The notes below the pieces were generated by a model. The model did not search any database. It was given only the letters and a program-made list of their open reading frames with translations, and was not told where the DNA came from. Of a DNA stretch of 64,000 bases, positions 13,314-22,952 are shown piece after piece. The stretch is from contig WNYE01000073.1 of the NCBI GenBank assembly GCA_021396245.1, forward strand, positions 62,001 to 126,000, written 5' to 3'. Origin of the DNA: Sporothrix humicola. Its lineage: Eukaryota > Ascomycota > Sordariomycetes > Ophiostomatales > Ophiostomataceae. The translations under genes were made by a program, and so were the position numbers. Each line of letters opens with the position of its first letter. The first letter of the stretch is position 1.

Positions 13314-14645
13314 ATGGTTGACACAAGATCCGCCAAGCGGCGGCGATTGCTAGGCTTGGAATCGGAGGCATCCTCGTCGCGGCAAACGGTCAAGAATGAA
13401 GGCGGTAGGACATGTCCTTCCCTCCGGCCGTCTCGTGAAGCGGACGGCAAGGAGGCCCAGACCTACGACACGTTCCACCCGTTTCAACGACTTCCACCGG
13501 AGCTGCGGCTGCAAATTTGGCGAGAGGTCTCTCAGGAAGTGGCCAAACCATTCCACCCTCTCCGTGTGCGCATGTACCGCGGAAGCGAGCGTGTATACAA
13601 CCCCCCCAACAGCACGGGCAAAAGGAGCTATACCACCAAGCACGTGGCACGTCTCGCAGCGCTGCCAGACCTTGGCATAGCCACCAAGCAGCGCCGTGCT
13701 CTGTTGGCGATTAACCAAGAGTCCCGCAACGAGTTCATGAAGCTGTGGGACTCCACGATCCCGCTCGAGCGAGGCCGTTTGTTGCGCTTCAGTTACAAAC
13801 ACGACCTCGTCTACCTCGATATTGTTAACGCTTCTGTCATTGAAGACCTGATTGCCATGCGTGAAAACGATGAGCTTCCCGAGTTCACGTCGGCTATTGG
13901 CCACCTGGGCCTCGACATGACACCGAGCATGCCTCTGTGGATGCTCAACAGCCACGAGGACTTTGAGCCGCAGATGCAGATCGTGCTCTGCTTCCGCAAG
14001 ATCCACACGTTCTCCCTGGTCGCTTTTAGTCGCTTCGAGCCCGAGATCAACTGGCTGTCCACCTCGGACGTCAACTGGATACTGTCGCGGACACGCAATC
14101 ACCGTGTCTTTCTGCGCGGCTTCCCTGCGATCGAGTCCATTCGCAATTACCACAATCTGCAGGCCAACATGGGCAACCAGCGCCGGTTGGCCATGGTGCG
14201 GCACGACTGTGCCATCTGCACCATCCATAAGTGCATGTTTGTCAATGATGCGCTGGGCAGCAATGCTCCCCGGCAGGCTGTTGTGCTCTCCCGCTCTCAG
14301 CTCAGCACAGAGGAGTCTGAGTTCCTTCGGGGCATAAAGCACCACTTTTTGGTGGCAACGCACCCCTATCTAGCCCACCGCGTCCCCCAGTACAACAACG
14401 GCACGGATCTTTGGTGGAAGAACAAGCCCTTTGAGCAGGAGCCTATTGACACGGCATCGTCCGATGAGGACGATGATGAGGACGATGAGGAGGGCCACGA
14501 CCACGATCACGACGATGAGGATGATGATGAGCCGAATAGTGATAACGGCGGCGGTCATATCCACGGTATGGACGGGGACTCTGATAACGAAGTTTTCCAC
14601 GACCATCTCGAGACGGACGAGGACGAGGAGTTTGGCTTTAACTAG
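13314..14645 (+). CDS. 2EXR domain protein with acidic tail
   Basis: A single-exon gene for 443 residues. The N-terminus has a basic nuclear-type stretch (RSAKRRR, residues 5-11). At about residues 53-150 lies a 2EXR domain, recognised by FHPFQRLPPELRLQIWREV followed by a basic R-x-Y segment and INQESRNEFMKLW. The 2EXR family is widespread and expanded in Pezizomycotina; its role is unknown, though the start resembles an F-box. The C-terminus (about residues 380-443) is an Asp/Glu/His-rich tail with runs such as DEDDDEDDEE and HDHDHDDEDDDE, which could bind metals or basic proteins. ATG at 13314 sits in the good context CAGCAATGG. A second 2EXR protein is encoded at 29007-31523. Function is inferred only at family level. 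Confidence 0.85.
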   Translation: MVDTRSAKRRRLLGLESEASSSRQTVKNEGGRTCPSLRPSREADGKEAQTYDTFHPFQRLPPELRLQIWREVSQEVAKPFHPLRVRMYRGSERVYNPPNSTGKRSYTTKHVARLAALPDLGIATKQRRALLAINQESRNEFMKLWDSTIPLERGRLLRFSYKHDLVYLDIVNASVIEDLIAMRENDELPEFTSAIGHLGLDMTPSMPLWMLNSHEDFEPQMQIVLCFRKIHTFSLVAFSRFEPEINWLSTSDVNWILSRTRNHRVFLRGFPAIESIRNYHNLQANMGNQRRLAMVRHDCAICTIHKCMFVNDALGSNAPRQAVVLSRSQLSTEESEFLRGIKHHFLVATHPYLAHRVPQYNNGTDLWWKNKPFEQEPIDTASSDEDDDEDDEEGHDHDHDDEDDDEPNSDNGGGHIHGMDGDSDNEVFHDHLETDEDEEFGFN

Positions 14646-15402
14646 AGGAGCTCAAGATTATTACTATTTTATTCCTTTGCCAGGGGATAGTATCGTTTCG
14701 ACTGGTTCTTTTTTTGCGACGATTTTTATCCTCATTTCTCTTCTCTTCTTTTCCTTTTTTCTGTCTTTATTTTTTTTCAACTTGGCCTCCTCCAGAGAGG
14801 GATGTTCTCGGCGTTTTGGACCACAAATGATACCTTGGGAAGGGGCATTTCACTTTTGTTATTCATGTTCTATTATTCTTACTATGGGAAAACGGATATG
14901 GCGTTTGTGAGGTGCAGTGATTTTATTTTCATCTTTTCCTGTTTTATTACTTTACAGGTACCTCTTAACTTTAGACCCTATTTGTTACTGTTCGTGATGA
15001 AGGAATTAGTTTCGTTGTGTTATCTTATGTTTTGTTTGGAGTATGAATATGTGTGTCTCATGCTGGTTGTGCTATTATGATTAAACGTGCCTACGAATAT
15101 GACGAGGCCGAGGCGATGGTTTTGTTGTACGTTGAGTTTCGATGTGTTGTGTTGATTGATTTGAATAATTAAAGATCATTTTTTGGCAAGGAAAAAACAA
15201 TAAATAATAAATAAAAATAAAAAATGACAAAGTAACAAATGGAATAATATGCCTTAAATAATATGCATTGAGTAGCATGCAGTGTCATGTTTTCGTAGTA
15301 GTAGTATGGTATCATTAAGCCATTACAATATGCGCCTTCCATGTGCTTTCCCAGTGTCTTCCTTGACCTTTATCTCCCTTCACTTTCCCACCACCTCCGC
15401 TC
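14646..15402. other. Intergenic between convergent genes
   Basis: A/T-rich DNA between the 3' ends of the 2EXR gene and PSF3. It contains T-rich tracts near 14755-14780 and an A-rich tract at 15180-15240 (T-rich on the minus strand), consistent with 3' untranslated regions and polyadenylation signals of both genes. No further gene was seen. Confidence 0.55.
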
Positions 15403-16092
15403 CTAGTAATTCCGCTTGACGTTGTCGACAAACTCTCGGCCGGCCTTGGCCCCATCGTGTGCTTGCCGGAAGACTTGTCGCTCCCACTCGTCGAGACTCC
15501 TTAAGAACTCCTGGCCCGCATATCCCACGCCCAGATTGCTGCTGGTGTTTCCTGGGTCGTCTTTCCGATCTTGCGAGTCGCTATTTGTGTTGATCGAGTT
15601 TCCGCCACGACCGCCAGCGCCTCCTGCACCGCCACCACCAACCGGCCCTCCGGCTGGCTGTCCTCCGACTTTGCGGGCGTGCATGCCAATATCGTCTGTG
15701 CGGCCGACAAATGCATCTCTCAAGACGGCTGCCAAGTCGGCGTCTTCAAAGAGGTCGAGCATGCGCGTGGCAAGCGAGTAGAAGTGGGCAGACTGGTCGC
15801 GTAATGGAACGGCGCGGGGGTCGGCCTTCAATGCCTGGATGACGTCGTGGCGGAGGGCAGGAGGGAGGTTGAGAGTGAGGAACGGTTTCGCGTCGTCGGA
15901 AGTCGAGGAGGCGGGGTTGTTGGCAAGGGCAAGCATTTCTGCGAGCCAGAGCGGCAGGTTGAGGCGTGTCCCTGCCTTTAGGGTATGGGAAGGCGTCTGG
16001 TCTAGGTATCCGAGGCCGGGCACATCGATCTGGAATTCGCACGGGATTTTTTCCGCATCCGTCAGGATGGCGTCGACGTCGTAGTACGACAT
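15403..16092 (-). CDS. PSF3: GINS complex subunit PSF3
   Basis: A 229-residue protein recognised as PSF3 from its start, MSYYDVDAILTDAEKIPCEF, then IDVPGLGYLDQ and the helical segment LNLPLWLAEMLALAN. PSF3 joins SLD5, PSF1 and PSF2 in the GINS tetramer, which with CDC45 and MCM2-7 forms the replicative helicase in the nucleus. The helical A-domain covers roughly residues 40-130. An unusual low-complexity insert of Gly/Ala/Pro follows (GGPVGGGGAGGAGGRGG), and then a Ser/Asp/Asn-rich stretch, before the conserved-looking C-terminal helix FLRSLDEWERQVFRQAHDGA. This insert makes it a little longer than many PSF3 proteins. No intron is needed. It is divergent from SOD2 over a 732-nt shared upstream region. 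Confidence 0.93.
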   Translation of the reverse strand: MSYYDVDAILTDAEKIPCEFQIDVPGLGYLDQTPSHTLKAGTRLNLPLWLAEMLALANNPASSTSDDAKPFLTLNLPPALRHDVIQALKADPRAVPLRDQSAHFYSLATRMLDLFEDADLAAVLRDAFVGRTDDIGMHARKVGGQPAGGPVGGGGAGGAGGRGGNSINTNSDSQDRKDDPGNTSSNLGVGYAGQEFLRSLDEWERQVFRQAHDGAKAGREFVDNVKRNY

Positions 16093-16824
16093 TGTGATGG
16101 AAGATGGTGCGACAGTAAGTACGCTGTGAAGGTCAAAAGTCGTGGTATGCCAGATTGTTGCGATGTTCGGGCAGCGGCGGTCTCAGGTGGTGGTCAGAAA
16201 ACGCCCCTCGTCGTCAAACGTCGAAAGTCAATCCGTCTGATGTTTAAGTGGTTTGACGAAGACGCGCCGACGCGATGCGATAGGGGAACCCACTTTTCGC
16301 GACTGGAACAAGCCACAGGTCAGCCACACGCCAGCAACAGCTGCACCAAAGACAACAAGCCATATCCCGCCTGGAATGACGACACAGGTAACCCCGCCAG
16401 TGGAGAGTGGAGTCTGAACGACGGCAAAGCTCGGGTGGAGAGCCGGCTGGATTGGTCAAGCTCGTGTCTGTCACTGAAGCTCGGGCCTGACACAGAGCTC
16501 TTTCAGTGTCAATTGGCGTATTTTCAGCATTTCCAGCGTCTGCCCCTCTTACCTCCGACCAGGAATTACGAAGCGCACGTTTCCGAGCTCTCCCAATTGG
16601 CAGTTGGTGCGCGGAGGTGCTCTTGCTTGCTTTGAAATTCCCAGCTGTCAGAGTGCAACCCCCCCAATCAGCGGCTTCTTAAACTTGACATCATTGACAG
16701 CATCCACCTGCCAAATTTATCTCCATCGCCGCCAGCTACTTTTTTGACTTCTTTTTCTTCTTCCTCTTCCTCCTCAACCACAACAACCTTTTTGTCCACG
16801 ATAATACCACCACAACACATCACA
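16093..16824. promoter_or_regulatory. Divergent PSF3/SOD2 promoter region
   Basis: This 732-nt stretch separates the start codons of PSF3 (minus) and SOD2 (plus) and must hold both promoters. The SOD2-proximal 80 nt are a C/T-rich tract with TTCTTC runs and AACAACC, ending in ACATCACA before the ATG, typical of fungal core promoters and leaders. No TATA box is obvious. The only sizeable open frames are not gene-like. Confidence 0.6.
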
Positions 16825-17684
16825 ATGGCTTCTCTCCTCCGCACGTCGACTCTCCGCGCCGCCCGCCAGGCCCGGCCCACGGCCGCTGCCCTGAGCACCA
16901 CCTTTGTCCGCACCAAGGCCACTCTGCCGGATCTTCCGTGTATGTCAATACCCCTAGATAACGATACTCAATTGATTCACGCACTGACTTTGCAGACGAC
17001 TACAACGCCCTTGAGCCCTACATCTCCACCAAGATCATGGAGCTCCACCACTCCAGGCACCACGCAACCTACGTCGCCGGCCTCAACAGCGCCCTCGACA
17101 CCATTGCCGAGGCAAACGCCGCCGGCGACCAGCGCAAGGCCGCAAAGGCGGCGCCTCTCCTCAACTTCCACGGCGGTGGACACATCAACCACTCCCTCTT
17201 CTGGGAGAACCTCGCCCCGGCCTCCCGCGACGGCGGCGGTGACCCCTCGGGTGCCCTCAAGGTCAGTTTCTTTTGTTTTCTCGCTTCGCTCGCCTCTTTT
17301 TTTCTCTCCTCGCTCGCTACGCTCACTCGATTCTGCCCGCTCGTCGCCCGTTCGCTTCGCTCACTTGCTAACTCGCTGTAGACCCAAATCGAAAAGGACT
17401 TTGGCTCCACCGAGGCCCTCGTCAAGCAGTTCAACGCTGCCCTCGCCGGCATCCAGGGCTCTGGCTGGGCCTGGCTCGCCAAGGACTCGGCCTCTGGCAC
17501 TCTGGCCCTCGTTACCCGCGCCAACCAGGACCCTGTCTCGGGCTCCCTCGTCCCCCTTCTGGGCATTGACGCCTGGGAGCACGCCTACTACCTGCAGTAC
17601 GAGAACCGCAAGGCCGAGTACTTCTCCGCCATCTGGAACGTCATCAACTGGAAGACCGTCGGCCAGCGCTTCGAGAAGGCATAA
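16825..17684 (+). CDS. SOD2: Mitochondrial Mn-superoxide dismutase
   Basis: A 227-residue iron/manganese-family superoxide dismutase that converts superoxide to hydrogen peroxide and oxygen in the mitochondrial matrix. Exons are 16825-16939, 16996-17261 and 17382-17684. Introns are 56 and 120 nt; the second has a GCTAAC branch site near its 3' end. Residues 1-30 are rich in Arg, Ser and Ala with no acidic residue, a mitochondrial presequence. The fold starts with LPDLPYDYNALEPYI. All four metal ligands are visible: His56 (ELHHSRHH), His104 (GGGHINHSLFW), Asp190 and His194 (DAWEHAYYLQY). GSGWAWL near 154-159 is also typical. It matches SOD2 in length and presequence, but the metal (Mn rather than Fe) is inferred from the family. 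Intron 2 carries repeated TCGCTTCGCTC-like units. Confidence 0.96.
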
Positions 17685-17918
17685 GCGAACACAGGGCCTG
17701 CTGTCAGCAGACTGAAAGACTCTGCACATTTTGAATAGCATATCCACAAGAAAATAAACAAAATTAAGCATAACACGGCATGGACTGAACCAATGATGTG
17801 CAAAAGTAAACAAACAACACGCTAAATTTGACAGAAATCTAAAGGCTACGGCTGCATATACTGCTGAAATGCCCAAGTATCCCAAGACAATACTAAACCA
17901 AAACGCCTACTGCCTATC

Positions 17919-19853
17919 CTATTCAAACTGGTCCAGCCTCCAATACCCATTGCGGAACTGGATGTTCTCCATTGTGTTGCACTTGGGGTGGAAATGGTCA
18001 TCTTCATCGCCCCACGGGAACATGGCCACAAGGCACAGCTCGTCTGGATGCTGGCACGGATCGCACTGCTTCCACGTCGTCCACTGCAGCTTGCCCATAA
18101 GGTTGGTGACAATCTCGCGGACCTTGATCTCCTTTTCTTCGTCCAGGCCAGGAGCATCACCGTCCGCCGTAGTCGTAGTATGAGCATTGGCCGACTCGTT
18201 GTAGATGACCGAGCGGATATCGAAAAGCGATGTGCAAATGGTGCTCGTCACCGTCTCCAAGGCCAGATAGATGGACCGATCCTCAGGTGTCCACGAGTCC
18301 TTTCGCTCCAGCGCGCCCCATAGGTACTGCTTCGTGCACCGTTCCAGCTGGAGAGCGTGCGGCTCGTCGCGGTCGACGCTGTTCATGTACGCATAGAGGA
18401 GCGTGGGAATCATCTGGCCCGCCAGCTCCGTGATGGGCTTGGACGTCCCGCGCGCCAGCTGGTCCAGCCGCTGCGAGTACCGCGTCACAACCATGTCCAC
18501 AATGCCCTGCCAGTCGATTGTGTGGCGCTTGTGAACTGACAGCGGGCCACGCGCGGCCACAACATCCTGGATGCGCGCCCGGATCCCGCGCCGCTCACTG
18601 CGCGTCACGTTCAACAGTCGCGGCAGCTCGGGCCGGGACGCGTCAGGATTGGTGAGGTTGACATCGTAGAAAAAGGCCGACACCATGCTGGACCAGTCGA
18701 CGTGGATACGGCCTGCCGGAAAACCGTGGTACCGCAGGGACACACCCCTCAGAAATTCGGACTCGACAAACATGGGCAGGCCACCCGTCTCATTCCCAAA
18801 GGGGCTGGCCTGGATGGTCACAACATCAAGACCACCGGCTTCGCTCAAGTCGCAGTAGATAATCTCAAAGCCGGCCTCGGTCCGCACAAACCCGTCGATG
18901 CGGCTGCCCTTGTCGTCCCACGACCAGTCTTTGGCCATGTCGCACAGGCCCTTGGCCCGGTCGAGCTCGCCACCCCAGACCTGGCCGCCGCGGCCGCCTT
19001 TGCCCTTTTTGCCTTTGTCAGGTTTTTTCTTGTCTTTCTTGCCCTTTTCCTCCGAGTGGATTCTGCCGTTGCTGCTGGTCCACCCCAGCAGCATCAGGTC
19101 CTGCGTGTCAACACAGCCAAAGTCGGTCTTGCCGGCCGACATGCCGTCAATGTACAGCAGGTTGAGCGGCCGGTTGGCGCGGTACGTGTGGAAGTAGCCG
19201 CGGAAGGCCTTGTCAAGATCTGGCAGTTGCGGTCTCTTGGGTTTGTCGCTGTCGCCGTCGTCGCCGTGGCCCAAAGGTTTTTGGTCGAGCTCGTCGTCGT
19301 CCAGCATCGCCCGATGGAGACTCCGCCGGTTATAATGTGAATGGACAACGTTCCATTCGTCGGTCTCGCCTCGGGGAGTGCGTCCACCTGGGGTTCCTTC
19401 GCCTGGAGATCCGCCAGGAGGACCCTCCTCCGGCGGCCCCTCTCCTGGCGGAGACCATGGCGGTCTTCGTTCTCCACGGCCCCGCCCAAACATTTGCGCA
19501 TGCTCCAGCTCAAACGCCAGCCAGTCGAACCCTTCTTTTGTAATGCCCTCCGCCCGGTGCGGCTCGTCGCCGCCGTGGTACAGCAGCTGGCCCTCGGGCA
19601 CCGTCGCCAAAAAGATGGACATGCCATTGTGGTTCAGGGACGAGCCCCATTGCCGCGTGGCCGAGTGGACGGCGTTGAAGATGGAAAAGGCGTTGCGCTG
19701 GATGGCGTCGTCGCTGGGTGTGAGAGGTTTCGGTTTGGCTTTGGAGCCGTCGATATCGCCTGGTCTGGTGGTCCCAGAAGCGGCAGCAGTCGCCGCGTAT
19801 GACAGCAGCGCCAGACAGCTGGTCCGTAGGACGGCATAAAGAGGCGCCATCAT
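17919..19853 (-). CDS. Large secreted protein, unknown function
   Basis: A 644-residue protein starting MMAPLYAVLRTSCLALLSYA, a clear secretion signal ending near ATAAASG. The frame is open upstream to 20042, but that extension is polar and would bury the signal, so 19853 (or the adjacent ATG at 19850) is preferred. The core begins FSIFNAVHSATRQWGSSLNH and VPEGQLLYHGGDEP. After a Pro/Gly/Glu-rich linker (about residues 140-175) and a gap come GYFHTYRANRPLNLLYIDGM, a Lys/Gly-rich insert (KKDKKKPDKGKKGKGGRGG), then LCDMAKDWSWDDKGSRIDGF and IIYCDLSEAGG. I recall similar conserved, uncharacterised secreted proteins across Ascomycota and know no reaction for them. It ends 235 nt from the SOD2 stop, in convergent orientation. 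Confidence 0.82.
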   Translation of the reverse strand: MMAPLYAVLRTSCLALLSYAATAAASGTTRPGDIDGSKAKPKPLTPSDDAIQRNAFSIFNAVHSATRQWGSSLNHNGMSIFLATVPEGQLLYHGGDEPHRAEGITKEGFDWLAFELEHAQMFGRGRGERRPPWSPPGEGPPEEGPPGGSPGEGTPGGRTPRGETDEWNVVHSHYNRRSLHRAMLDDDELDQKPLGHGDDGDSDKPKRPQLPDLDKAFRGYFHTYRANRPLNLLYIDGMSAGKTDFGCVDTQDLMLLGWTSSNGRIHSEEKGKKDKKKPDKGKKGKGGRGGQVWGGELDRAKGLCDMAKDWSWDDKGSRIDGFVRTEAGFEIIYCDLSEAGGLDVVTIQASPFGNETGGLPMFVESEFLRGVSLRYHGFPAGRIHVDWSSMVSAFFYDVNLTNPDASRPELPRLLNVTRSERRGIRARIQDVVAARGPLSVHKRHTIDWQGIVDMVVTRYSQRLDQLARGTSKPITELAGQMIPTLLYAYMNSVDRDEPHALQLERCTKQYLWGALERKDSWTPEDRSIYLALETVTSTICTSLFDIRSVIYNESANAHTTTTADGDAPGLDEEKEIKVREIVTNLMGKLQWTTWKQCDPCQHPDELCLVAMFPWGDEDDHFHPKCNTMENIQFRNGYWRLDQFE

Positions 19854-22800
19854 GTGCTGATCATGTGCCGGCTCGAATTTGATTTCGTCTGTCGGATTGT
19901 GTAACAGATGAGAGAGAGAGAAGAGTAAAAGACTTTCAACCGAGAAATATACCGTCAGATCTGGTCCTTTAAACTCTGATAACAAAGTATCGCAGTTGCC
20001 TGCGGCCAGCTCTGGTCGCCGAAGATCCGAATCGATAACCAAAATACTAAGATGAGAAAGTAGATAAATAGATAACTGATGGGATGGAGAGCACTATATG
20101 TCTCAAAAATCAAGAAAATGCCCGGGGTATCAATGGGGAAGTTACCGGTTCCCAGAAAAGGAAGCAAGCGGCACAAACGCGCGTGCCTTCTCTCTCCCGG
20201 TTTTGCGACTCACACCCAACAACTTTCTCCTTTTCCGACTCCCTTTTTCGGGCCTTGTTCACGAAATTCCAAAGAAGGCTGCATAGAGCCTACCATTTCC
20301 CCTTCCTTCTCCCAGCCTTTCTTACGTTCTTGCCCTTAACTCTCACTCTCAGCCAGGTAGCCAAGTTGTTTGTTGCTGTTTATTGGCTGCGCAAGGCTGG
20401 CCGCGTCATCCCAATCAGGAAGGACATAGGGTTAGACCTGCAAGGAGCGTCAAAAGCTTCAGTGGGTCCTTGCTCGCTCAGGACTTGGTTTATCATAGGA
20501 CTTGCTGCAACATATTCTGTAAACAGCATCAGGAAATATCAATTTGAGCTCTTTTGGAGCCATGCGTTTTGATGAAATTCTTTTCTTTACAAACTCTTTT
20601 CCATCTGCACAAATATCGCTCGGCGGTGAATCAGACGGATGAATCCTCCTTGCATAGCTTTGAGCACGAGCTCGGCCGCCGTTGTGATTGGGTTGTCAGG
20701 TCCCTTCCTTCCGAAAACAGTCTAGTGAGCCTAAATTCATGACGGGTTTTGAGTTGCAGCAAAATCAGATGGCTTATGCTCTATGTTTTCAGATGAGACT
20801 TATATATTGGTCTCATTGAGGGCTTATCGAGTTGTGAGCTGTCTTTTTCGATGTGAATTTGTGGTTTCTAAGACAGCTTATTCTCTAGCTTTGGTCTTTT
20901 CTTTTTCAAGCACAGAACTATTGTGGTTATTAATCATCAAAAAGACGACACAAGATGAAAAATTCAAAAGAATTAAAGGGAACAATACCGACTTTGCCAG
21001 TTGCCTGGCATATCTCGTATGAGACTAGCAATATGACAGCCCAGGCACAGGTCGATGGTTCCTGTTTGGGTCCCTCTAGCCCCAAGACAAAACATTTGGT
21101 GGCCCCGGCCTATGTGTGCGAGAGAGGCATAATTAACACGCAATTATGTCATCCAAACGTTCTTTTCTCTCTAGCTTCTAGAAGATGGCTTTGCTCTTCA
21201 AATTGAAGCAGCTTCTTACCAGGTATCTCGTTAGGACACATGGGTGACAGGAGGTAGGTAGGCGGGGGATATTCTGTAGAGAGGACTGGGCATGCTCAAT
21301 TATCACGCAACGAGACGTGCCTTCTATTCTGGTCTCGATGGGCACCTTCCTCGTCAGCGAATCAAGGACCAAAATAAGAAAACGAGGAAAGACCTCAGGC
21401 CTCGTGATCAATTTTTATGCAACTGATGCCCCGAATGTCTCTCTACCATCGTACGACAGGCACCACAATATGCAGTTGTGAGCAGTGTGACAATGCGGCA
21501 ATCCTGCAACACGAAACCACGTCGAAAGCTCACCTGTTTTTGTTTTGGGTGCACTGGACCCCGAATGCTGCCCCGCAGAGGTTCTCGAAGCTCCCCTCAC
21601 TCCCTGTCTCCCACGCGGCTGGCACTCATTCGATCACCAAAAGTGTCCCAAGAGCCCACAAAAAACAGCTTCAGTTATCCACAATCCCTGTAACAGCTTG
21701 CACAACCCGCCTGTTGTGACGCCAAGGTGGGGCGATTGGCGCCCTGGCGGCGTCTTACCTGTGCGTCTTTCTGCGGGAGCTAAGGCTCACAGGCGGAGTA
21801 ATCGCACCTCATCGCATCAAGAGCCGTTTCTTGCCTTGTTACGTTCTTACCCGAATAGGTCCGGTGCTTTTGCAAGTGCTTCAATGGCTTCGAACTGACA
21901 GGAGATGGAAAGGGCGACCGAGGCGTCTTTGACCACCCGGCTGTCCCTTTGTGCCTGCGATCACGCCGACAGTGACGCTGACTAGTCAAGCGTGATTTGT
22001 GCTTCCATGGAAGTGTAGGAACTAAGGAAAGAGGCCAAGACAGAGAAGGAAAGAAGGTCAGGTGGAAACGGGCAAAAATGCAGCAGCAAGAACGTTTTTA
22101 AAGAAACGCACACCCCATTCAGGGTTCTCTTAGTCGTGTGCGATGTCAAAACACTCCAATTGCACAACATCTTCTGCATCAAACCCTTGCCCGCATCCCA
22201 AACTCACCGAACGGCATCGTGCAGCAAAAAACGACGAGTCCTAAGAGCCGTAAGTTGTCACCGCTTGCTGGTTGAAGCATGTTCACCTTTGCTACTTCCT
22301 ACCCCACATTGATCTCTCTCTCTCTTGCCCTTTCTGTAGCCTGCCAGCACCGTGCCTTCCCATTCCATGAACGCCGTTTCCTTCGTCCTTTCCCTCGCGG
22401 TTTTCTCTTTCCTTGACCGCCCCATGGTTCCTTCCAAAAGTGTATCTCTCCACGGCCTTGCCCCTCCGGTCAGAGTATCACGAGACCTCATTTGGGAAGC
22501 AACGAGGGGGTGGCTGCAGCTGCTCTGCACAGCTCTACCAATGTGCACTTACAGCTTGCATACACGTCGCAGACCGGGCGCAGTTGACTCGCTTGCTCAC
22601 CTTGAGCAGCTTCTTCGCTTGCTGCTTCTGCAGTTTCTGCAGCTCACTATGCATTTCTCATGCAGCAATCACACATCCACCGCATGCTTTCACAGCAGAG
22701 AAAAAGGCATTGGGGGACATTGGAGACACCGAGCACATTTCAAATTTTCAATGAGTTCATCAATTGACCAGAAATCAGGACTTGGCCGTTGCTTGCCACT

Positions 22801-22952
22801 CTCTTGTCGATCAACGAAAACAGCCTTGATCACGAATCCTTCTTGACGGCGACTACGAGCGAACTCGCGGGAATAAACCCTTGGAAAAGACAAGAATCGA
22901 AGCTTCCAAGAATCGACGGCTTAAAAGTATAATCGAACACCGAGATAAATCA
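19854..22952. other. 3.1 kb intergenic region
   Basis: No supportable gene lies between the secreted-protein start (minus) and trehalose synthase (plus), so it should hold both promoters. Open frames are short and without motifs. A C/T-rich stretch at 20190-20350 and a short CT microsatellite near 22311-22324 (TCTCTCTCTCTC) look like promoter DNA. I saw no tRNA, rRNA or transposon remnant. Confidence 0.5.

Noticed and set aside
13350..14363. 337-codon minus frame over the 2EXR gene
   Set aside because: Shadow of the plus-strand coding frame caused by codon bias; no domain recognised.
17275..17380. SOD2 intron repeat as a mobile element
   Set aside because: Too short, with no terminal inverted repeats; it is bounded exactly by splice sites.
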